From: Microstegium vimineum
Taxonomy: Eukaryota; Streptophyta; Magnoliopsida; Poales; Poaceae
Direction of reading: 5' to 3'
NCBI GenBank assembly: GCA_022036555.1
Contig: CM039119.1
Coordinates: 40,954,858 to 41,018,857 of the forward strand
DNA: 64,000 nt
Shown: piece by piece, positions 55,901 through 64,000 of the stretch
How the letters are laid out: each line of letters begins with the position of its first letter
How positions within the stretch are numbered: the stretch's first letter is position 1
Notes under the pieces: model-generated
Told to the model about the DNA's origin: nothing
The model's input: only the letters and a program-made list of their open reading frames with translations
Databases searched by the model: none
Position numbers and translations under genes: made by a program

Positions 55901-58594
55901 AACGTTTGGATAAGATGGGGCGTGGGGGTGGGGGGGGGGGGGGCTGCTACAGTTTTCGTCCTCGGCCGGCGTCCTTCTTCGCCGCCTGTGCGCACGCCGG
56001 CACGTAGCTGCCTGCGTGGCCGTGTTCGTATGGGTGCTGGACGCCTAGAAGCCGGTCGCCGTCTCCTATTTATATTCTTCCCGAGCCAAGCAAGCCGCCG
56101 CCATCTCTGCTCGCTGCTCGCAGCTCGCTGCTATGCTGCTGCTCGCTGCTGTGCTTCTGCCGCTAGCCGCTTGTAGTCATCTTTTTCGTCGCGGACAGAG
56201 CTCCGCCACGGACGCCCTCACCGTGGTCAGGCTCCCTGCTCGGAGCTTTTCTTGCTCTCCTTCTTGCTCTTCTAGCTTCCTTGTGATTCCTTGATGCTCA
56301 AAGCGCTATTGGATGTTCGGTTTAGTTGCAGGACTTGCCAGAACGTCCTACTCGCCACGGACGCCGCCTTGAACGCAGAGCTCGCATGACTGCGTCCATC
56401 CTTGCCTTCCCGCATCCGCATCACCTTGATTCGAACCAGCGCCGGTATCACCTTCTCCATCTCGCGCTGACTCTCTCTAGCTCTTTCTCCATATGCCTTC
56501 TTGTTGTTTTGAGCTCGCGGCAGTGGTGGTCGCCGGTCGTGTTGCTGTTGTCCGTGGACAGGGCACACGTGGTCCCCTCGGACTCGGCCGTGTACACCGC
56601 TGGAGTCGCGTCCTTTCCTTGATGCTCAAGCGCCATCTCGTTGGGTAGCTCGAGGTCGGGTTCGGCCGGACTCGAGGACGCTGGCGAGCTCCTCTGTTCT
56701 CTGGCCACGTGAAGGACCTCTCTTTCAAATTCGAAACAGGGCAGGGAGCTAGATGCTCAAGCTATGACTCAGATGAATAGTGCCCGAGGTACCTGTTTCT
56801 AGTAGTATAGCTGGATCTTTAAAAATTCATATCTGGAGTTTGGTAACTCCGTTTTCAGTGAACCAAATTTTGCTGTAATCTTTGAGATGTCTAGTTTTTT
56901 TTTATAAAAATGTGGAACTGCCAATGTTTAGTAATAAAATAATCGGGTATGAACTGCATCTTTTAATTAAGATGAAAAGAAGAAAAATCATATCTAAATT
57001 TAAATTGCTTCAAATACTGTGAAAATTTTTATGGTAGTCTAGTGATACCATAAGTGTGTTGTTATAAAAATTTTATGTCCATATTGATTTAACTTATATG
57101 TTGCTCATTAAATAATTTTAAATGTCTTATAATTAATTTATTATGTCCTAAAATGTGAACATGGTTCCACAACCTTGGTATGATGTTGTTATATCATTTT
57201 GATGAATAATATGGCTACATACATACATAAAAGGTAGATTTTTAGATTTATCTTGCTTTCACATGTTTTCTAGCAAGAGTAATTTGCCTTTTTCATAATA
57301 TTTAAATTATAAAACCTAAGTGTGTAAAATTTATACAGTAGCCATGTGTTAATAACACCTACCACTCATAAAAATATCAGCCCCAAACTAGTTCGTCTTA
57401 TATAAAATTAAAAATAGTATATATGTTTGATAAGAAATTAGTTAATAGAAATTTGATGATAGATAAACACATAAATGGTTCTTGTTATACTTCCAATGAT
57501 TTGATGAGGTAGTGGATATGTTTCTTATCCACGATAAGTTTGTTTGAGCTCTTGAATAGTTATGCGGATGCTCTCATGATTAACCAAAGTGAAGGACCAT
57601 GTTGCTTATGTGCTGAAATGGTTGCATGAGTAGTTTATGTTGTGGTGATAGCTTCGTGATGCAAATGATGTTTTCTGTAGATGAGATGAATACTAAAGTT
57701 GTAGATAACTTCATAATCTATCTTGTATTAAATTTTAATGATCATAGGCCTTAAAATTTAGATGTTATAAAATTACCAAATGATATGTCTGTTCTATATG
57801 TTCTTTGAACAAATCTGAATGAGTGATATGTTTGACCTATGTACATCTGGAATCGTGTCTTTGTGGTGATAAAAGAAATGTAGTGCTTTTCATTAGCTTT
57901 CCAGAAAGTTTAGGATCACTTTTGTTGGATGTCTAGAACTCTAGATATGGTTAAAAGTATGACTGTTGTTTTGCTGTCCAAAACGGCATGCATGGAGAGT
58001 GTTACTTTCTCTTGCTCTTGTGTAAATGATTGCTAGTGATTAACTTGTATGCACAGAAGAGGTACATTAATGTGCTTAAAGTAAAAAACAAATATGTGAA
58101 ACACTGAGTATGTTTAACCTGCTAGTTGGATAAATGCTTGTGTATGTAGTTCTTGTGTGATTGCCAAATAATAGGTGTTGGTTGTTATGCTCTCACCATG
58201 TTGACTAAAGCAACCAAGAAATTGATAAGCTTATAACTATGTTATGTGTTTCCTATTTTTTGCAGTCATATATTGCATGGAATGTCATAATAGGAATGAT
58301 GGATCAATTGGAGGACTTGGTGTTAATCAAAAGGATGGTGCTGTGGTGATCATGTCCCAGACAAGCCCCGGTGCATTTAATCGTTCATTGTTTTACAAAG
58401 TTTCTATAAATACAATTATGGTTAAGTATTGCATGAAAGCTCTTCATAAAATGAATACCTAATTGATGCATTGCCTACCTTGATTATTCAATACTTTTCC
58501 TTGATACCTTGAGATACAAAATTTATATAAATACTTAGCCATGCTTATAATAAGAAAAACCAGGTGATTTCCTGTCACCTATGAATTTTATGAG
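55901..58594. other. GC-rich leader-like block and AT-rich tail, unassigned
   Basis: A G-run (55921-55942), CGCC-rich sequence and a TATTTATA box (about 56068) precede CTGCTCGCTGC repeats. From 56800 the sequence is AT-rich with phrases such as AAATTCATATCTGGAG that are common in old gypsy LTRs. No frame has a recognisable domain; a degraded LTR is possible but unproven. Confidence 0.35.
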
Positions 58595-58599
58595 GATAC

Positions 58600-60095
58600 T
58601 GTTGACACCAGATATGATACACATTTACATGCTCAAAACACCGTCAACCTGCCCAATTTCCAAGGAATAATAACATAGCTAGAGCATATTTTATCAAATA
58701 ATTGGTTCCACATGTCCCTTGAATATTTTTATGCAGCCAATGACAAATGGGGACATTTGGAAGCCTGTGGGCCCACTTAGGGAGTCGACTGACCCCACTA
58801 AGGGCCCACCAAGGTCTCCCATGCACCCATAATCCAAATAACACCTTCTAGAGTGAAGATCCACCCTTGGATCCACTCTATGCTTCCTCTCAACGGTTCT
58901 AGATCGAAGCACGAGGATTCATAGGCCCACAAAGTATCTCGAAAAAATACAAAACTTTGACAAGGTGTCAATGACATGTGGGCCATGTTCCACATGAAAG
59001 GAGGAGGCAAGAAGCCCCAACTCCAGGTCGACCAACCTAGAGTGTGGGCCCAGAGGCTACCCAAGGCCCCCTGACCTGTGGGGTCAGCTTCTAGAAGAAA
59101 GGGGAGGCCCCCACCTGCCATAGGCAGGTCGACCGACATGGCCCATGTGCCCAAAAGCCTCCCCGAGCTCTCCACCGCCTTCCTACATGCCGCCATGCAT
59201 CAACTTGATCTCCACCATTGATTTTAGGCGGTAACAATGATGGTTTGATCCTACGGAGCAAGATGGAGAAGGCATGAATCGTTGATGTGGCACCGAAGTA
59301 GACCCTACTCCACCTCTAGCTATAAATACCCCCTAGACCTTCACTTACAACTAATGATTCAATAGAGTAGTCCACTCTTCATTAGCTTAGCGAAGCTCTA
59401 CCGGTGTGCTATGCCTGAAGGGCGAGTGTGAGGAAAGTCTAGAGGAGAAAACCTCGGGTCTGTCAGGAGTCTTCTTCGAGGAGTTCCTCAGCGGATGTAA
59501 GTTCTTCTCTGTAAGTACTTCACCTGAGTTATCTATAGTATTTGGTATTCTGGCTTTGGTTTAACAGTTATTAAACCTGTCTTATTCGTGCACCGCTTTA
59601 CTTAGTAGAGTGCTCTGGTCCAGACTAGGGTTCCAGAGTAGTAAGTATAGTGTGGACGTGGTATCTAGACTATATCTTACCTGTGTAGGCCGCTTGTCGC
59701 CCGGTTCGAGCGGATGCCAGCAGGTGGTGACAGCCATGTCTGTGCCTTTGATCCCCGCCACATGGTTATTGGCAAGTTCTTAAAAGGTTAGGCTCCAGTA
59801 AAAGGATAGTCGCTTCGGGCCGGGGTTTTGTCTCTTGTTGTTTCGTCTATCGCCTTGGTTTGCAGGGGACTGAATCAGTCTGTATAGCTTCTTTACCAGC
59901 CAGATATCCTTGCTATACACATAACCTCTCTACCCAACGAGCATAGGCTATTTTGTTCATCATAGGACTCCTTGAATCTAGTTAGTACACTTCACATTCC
60001 TCGTGGATACGATACCTAGAATACTCCCGGTGAAGAGCTACAATTGACTATGATGCGCTTGTGGTATTTCCGTTTGCCACTATCTAGTGTCAACA
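58600..60095 (+). repeat. 5' LTR of right Athila-like element
   Basis: 1496 bp; starts TGTTGACAC and ends GTGTCAACA, a perfect 9-bp inverted repeat. TATA box TATAAATACC at 59321-59330. Confidence 0.8.
59321..59330 (+). promoter_or_regulatory. TATA box in LTR
   Basis: TATAAATACC precedes a CT-rich stretch; likely LTR promoter. Confidence 0.6.
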
Positions 60096-60103
60096 AGCTT
60101 TTC

Positions 60104-60121
60104 TGGCGCCATTGCCGGGGA
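60104..60121 (+). promoter_or_regulatory. Primer-binding site (tRNA-Asp type)
   Basis: TGGCGCCATTGCCGGGGA, eight bases after the LTR end, one base different from the site at 15978-15995. Confidence 0.85.
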
Positions 60122-60196
60122 ACGGTAGCTGTATTAACAAGAATTGTGTCGTCTGAGTTATCCTTGTTTGATCAAACCTTTCCTTTTACACAAACC

Positions 60197-61352
60197 ATGG
60201 ATCAAACATCCCTTTTTGAGTATGTTGCTCCAACGAGCGCTAGCTTGGAGCCGCCTATCTCATCTCAAGCCATTTTGGCTGTTCGTTATGAGCTTCACCC
60301 GAGTCTCATAGCGATGGTTCAGGAGAAGCATTTCTCTAGGGAAGAAGATGAGAATCTCTACATGCACCTACGTGGTTTTGAGCATATGTGCTCATTCGTT
60401 CATATTCAAGGCATGAGAAGAGATACCCTTAAGTGGAAGCTCTTCCCATTCTCTTTGACGGGAGCAACCAAACGATGATACTCTTGCCATATGGGTAGCG
60501 TAGGAGGAGAATGGGAAAAGATGTTATCAAAATTTTGCTTAACCTTCTTTCCTATTTCTTGTGTAATCCGTCTTCGAAGAGAGGTCATAGCTTTTAAGCA
60601 AAATGATAAAGAACCTCTAGGTGCGGCATGGGCCCATAACAGATCTAGTATTGACGGGTCCTGATCTTGCTATTACCGAGCCAACAGTGTTACAACACTT
60701 TTATGGTTGTCTTAGCAAAGACTTTACCCAATTCCTTGATGTATTCTCCGGGGGAGCATTTTTACATCTGCCTGTTAGCGAAGGGAGACAAGTTCTGACA
60801 AAAATCCTCGATAATACTCCCTACACTAATGTACATGATGAAGCCCCTGAAGAGGAAGAGGAATCAGCCCCTAGAATAGAAGAAGGTCCATCGGTAGCTG
60901 AAACCCAAACATCCATAGATCCAGCCACCGAGCCTGAACCACACACCCCGAACATTCCAAAGAAAGAAACCGAACCTTTAGAATTCCCTTTTGATATTGA
61001 GGATGGTCTATTCTCCGATTTTGGGAATGCCTCGAATCAACCTATGCGAAAGAATTCTTCAGCTGCTAGAGCTCCGAACCTTCACATTCCAACACGTCTA
61101 GAGGAATGTTACCTCAAAGACACGGTTCAGAAGCTTGCGTCTATAATGAGTGAAGAATGGCTTGAGGAGGCTGAAACTTCAACCGAAGTAATTCTGATAC
61201 TTTCGTTCTCCACGACCATTCCTTGCACTATGAATAAAGTGTCTTTAGACTCTCTTTATGATCCCACCATTAGAGTTAGCATCATGTCTAAATCTCTAGC
61301 AGATGCGCTCCTAGGGGAGGAACCTCTAGCTTCAACCAATAAATTCCTTTAA
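60197..61352 (+). pseudogene. gag and protease-region remnant, right Athila-like element
   Basis: ATG at 60197 (MDQTSLFEYVAPTSAS). Gag features: HLRGFEHMCSFVHIQGMRRD and LKWKLFPFSLTGATKR, then TGA at 60476 where Trp is expected. After a frame change near 60640 it continues (FLDVFSGGAFLHLPVSEGRQ; acidic linker). The protease stretch (SLYDPTIRVSIMSKSLAD) lacks the D-[LST]-G motif. The frame closes at 61352. Confidence 0.7.
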
Positions 61353-61486
61353 ATACCATCTGGGCAATTGGTTGAGAGCTGTGGGATCGCACAAGTCATT
61401 CCTACAACCATTAACAGAGTCAATATCCTCTTAAACTTCTACATTTTTGATATAGAGGAATTGACCTGTTAATTGGGCATCCACTC

Positions 61487-64000
61487 ATGAGATTCCTTAA
61501 TGGGTATCATGAGGGGAATTTAAAGGGTCACCCCGGGAAGAAGTTTTGCGTATCCATTCTGCTGACAAACTCTATAAACGCTAAAATGGAAGCAAACCCC
61601 GATCCTGACCCTATAGAAGAAGTTATGACGACCACCCTTCTAGAACCTTCTTATCCTGATCTAGAAGAGGATGCACAAGATTTTATCCAAGAAGAATCCA
61701 ATTTAGATGAACCTGTGGATCTGGATAAATCTAAGGTTCCAGCAAAACTCTCTATCGAACTTAAGCCTCTTCCTTCTAGGCTTAAGTATGCTTTCCTTAA
61801 TGGTGATCGAGAAGCCCCTATAATCATTAGCGATAAGCTATCTATAGAAGAGGCATCTAAACTCATCACCATCCTAGAGAAACACAAATCTATCTTAGGC
61901 TACTCTTTGCAAGATCTCAAAGGCATAAATCCTGCTCTTTGCACGCATCGCATACCCATTGAACCAGAAGCCACGCCTTCTAGGGAGCCTCAAAGGAGGC
62001 TGAACAATGCGATAAGAGAGGTAGTAAACAAAGAGGTCTTGAAACTCTTGCATGCTGGGATAATCTATCCTGTTCCAAATAGTGAATGGGTAAGCCCAGC
62101 GCAAGTAGTGCCTAAGAAGGGAGATATGACGGTTGTCCGCAATGACAAGAATGAACTAAGCCCTCAACGTACTATCACGGGTTGGAGGATGTGTATAGAT
62201 TACCTAAAGCTTAACAAGGCTACAAAGAAAGATCACTTCCTGTTACCCTTCATTGATGAAATGTTATAACGGTTAGCGAAGCATTCTTTATTTTGTTTCC
62301 TTGATGGCTATTCGGGATATCATCAAATACCCATCCATCCTGATGACCAGAGTAAGACCACATTCACATGCCCATATGGAACATATGCCTATTGACGTAT
62401 GTTGTTCGGTTTGTGCAATGCTCCTACATCGTTCCAAAGATGCATGATGTCCATTTTCTCAGATATGATCGAAGAAATCATGGAAGTTTTCATGGACGAT
62501 TTCTCTATCTATGGCAAAACTTTTGATGATTGTCTTGAGAATCTAGACCGGGTCTTACAATGTTGTGAAGGAAAGCACTTAGTCCTAAACTGGGAGAAAT
62601 GCCACTTCACGGTTCGAGAAGGCATAGTGCTAGGACATAGAGTGTCCGAACGTGGGATAGATGTGGATAAAGCTAAGATAGAAGTGATAGAGCAACTTCC
62701 ACCTCCCACGAATGTCAAGGGAGTGCGTAGCTTTCTTGGGCATGCTAGTTTCTATAGGCGGTTCATAAAAATTTCTCTCAAATTGCCTGTCCTTTAACCA
62801 GCCTTTTAGCTAAAGATGCACCCTTTGAGTTCAATGACAAGTGTTTAGATTCTTTCTACTTCCTAAAGAAAGCACTTGTCTCTGCTCCAATCATTCAACC
62901 CCCTGATTGGACGCTTCCCTTTGAAATAATGTGTGATGCCAGCGATTATGTTGTTGGTGCTGTCTTAGGACAAACCAAAGATAAGAAGCATCATGCAATT
63001 TCATATGCTAGCAAAACCTTAACTAGGCTACAATTAAACAATGCAACAACTAAAACAGAGCTGTTGGCTTTGGTTTTGCTATAGACAAGTTTAGATCTTA
63101 TTTAGTAATGGCAAAGGTAATTGTTAATACCGATCATGCTACCCTCAAATACTTACTAACTAAGAAAGGTGCTAAACCACATCTAATAAGATGGATCCTA
63201 CTCCTCCAAGAGTTTGATTTAGAAATCAAAGATAAAAAGGGAGTGGAAAATTTTGTAGCGGATCACTTGTCCAGAATGCATTTCAAAGATGGACAGGATC
63301 TACCCATTGATGATTTCCTTCGGGATGACACACTCCTCAAGATCATGGACTCCAACCCATGGTACGCGAACATTGTGAATTTCATGGTCGCAGGATATGT
63401 ACCACCCGGGGTAAATAAGAAGAAACTCACCCAAGAGTGAAAAGTACACCTTTGGGATGAGCCTTATCTGTGTAGAGTCTGCAATGATGGGATGTTTAGG
63501 AGATGTGTGCCCATCAATGAAGCCATCAAGATGATTGAGAGATGTCATGGGGCAGAATATGGTGGCCATTATGGAGTATATAGAACCAACGCAAAGATCT
63601 GGTAAAGTGGGTTCCATTGGCCGACCATGTACAAAGACACACTAGATTATGTGAAGAGGTGTGCAAGATGCCAGAAGCATGGAAACATAAATACCCGAGA
63701 TGAGATGCCACTCACCAACAATTTGCAAGTAGAACTTTTTGATGTGTGGGGCATAGATTACATGAGGCCATTCCCCAAATCCCAAGGGTATGTGTACATC
63801 CTAGTGGTAGTGGATTATGTGTCAAAATGGGTAGAAGCATTACCCTACCAAGCTGCGGACTCCAGAAGTTCAACAAAGATGTTCCAAGAGGTCATCTTTC
63901 CATGGTTTGGAACCCTGAGATTAGTCATCAGTGATGGAGGACCCCACTTCATCGACAAAGGGTTCTGTCGCTTCTTGGCAGACCAAGGAATAAGACACAA
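61487..64000 (+). pseudogene. pol (RT, RNase H, integrase), right Athila-like element
   Basis: The RT N-terminal part has EWVSPAQVVPKKGDMTVV and GWRMCIDYLKLNKATKKDHF. It breaks at TAA after DEML, resumes FLDGYSGYHQIPIHPDDQSK, breaks at TGA after YGTYAY, then shows LFGLCNAPTSFQRCM and the catalytic FMDDFSIYG (about 62492-62518). RNase H: CDASDYVVGAVLGQ and TDHATLKYLLTKKGAK. Integrase: zinc finger ERCHGAEYGGHYG with CARCQKHGN, then FDVWGIDYMRPFP and VISDGGPHFIDKGF. Stops at 62267, 62394, 63438 and 63603 and frameshifts near 62790 make it inactive. Confidence 0.85.

Larger units (their letters stand above)
58600..64000 (+). mobile_element. Athila-like LTR retrotransposon with pol, cut by window end
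   Basis: 5' LTR (58600-60095), tRNA-Asp-type primer-binding site, degraded gag, RT, RNase H and integrase in gypsy order; the rest and the 3' LTR lie outside. GATAC (58595-58599) before the LTR is the expected left TSD. It shares its primer-binding site and LTR termini with the pol-less element at 7610-17491. Confidence 0.85.

Noticed and set aside
55922..56728. GC-rich frames as the first exon of a host gene
   Set aside because: No domain, overlapping frames on both strands, no convincing downstream exon.
58798..59196. 132-codon minus-strand frame
   Set aside because: It lies within the Athila-like LTR, antisense to it, with no known domain.

Overview
The window is a block of nested transposable elements from a plant nuclear genome, most likely a grass (Poaceae, possibly panicoid). 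The evidence is the element set: a Sirevirus-type Ty1/copia element with GC-rich palindromic LTRs, Athila-like Ty3/gypsy elements primed by a tRNA-Asp-type site, a TAT-lineage gypsy remnant with an antisense accessory gene, a CACTA transposon with ACCGGCAGTGATG subterminal repeats, LINE remnants and a Tourist-like MITE. I found no intact host gene, no tRNA or rRNA gene and no CRISPR array. Almost every reading frame is a decayed transposon gene.

Layout. 1-18215 is a pol-less TAT-like gypsy element on the minus strand. It has a spliced antisense gene on the plus strand (about 1161-4290), gag running into the start of the protease region (about 4410-7170), and a 5' LTR from 7224. That LTR is split by an Athila-like element (7610-17491, TSD TTGGA) and resumes to 18215. 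The Athila-like element keeps gag-protease and an ATHILA-type downstream ORF with its own TATA box, but lacks RT, RNase H and integrase. A solo Sirevirus-like LTR (about 9115-11311) sits inside it. 18216-21353 is AT-rich and unassigned.

21354-48200 is a CACTA element (TSD TAT) with two leftward genes: a TNP2 transposase (43835-47129) and a PF03004/DUF8039-like/ULP1 gene (41671 down to 21852). A complete Sirevirus (22408-36529, TSD CAAGG) lies inside an exon of the ULP1 domain, and a smaller CACTA-like insertion (about 37370-39796) separates other exons.

48204-51490 holds a copia 5' LTR fragment next to the tail of a degraded LINE. The LTR, leader and LINE-tail junction is also found at 620-1160. 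51787-53170 is a LINE-like retroposon with a long TSD. 53600-54465 carries MITEs. 54466-58599 is unassigned. 58600 to the end is the 5' part of another Athila-like element that does carry pol.

Most notable: (i) most premature stops are TAG, at places where CAG (Gln) would fit, in unrelated elements and on both strands, consistent with decay at methylated CHG sites; (ii) the TAT-like element's antisense gene has two introns that exactly preserve frame; (iii) the CACTA element has a third, internal array of its subterminal motif directly upstream of a TATA box for its second gene; (iv) the ULP1 catalytic cysteine position is a stop codon.
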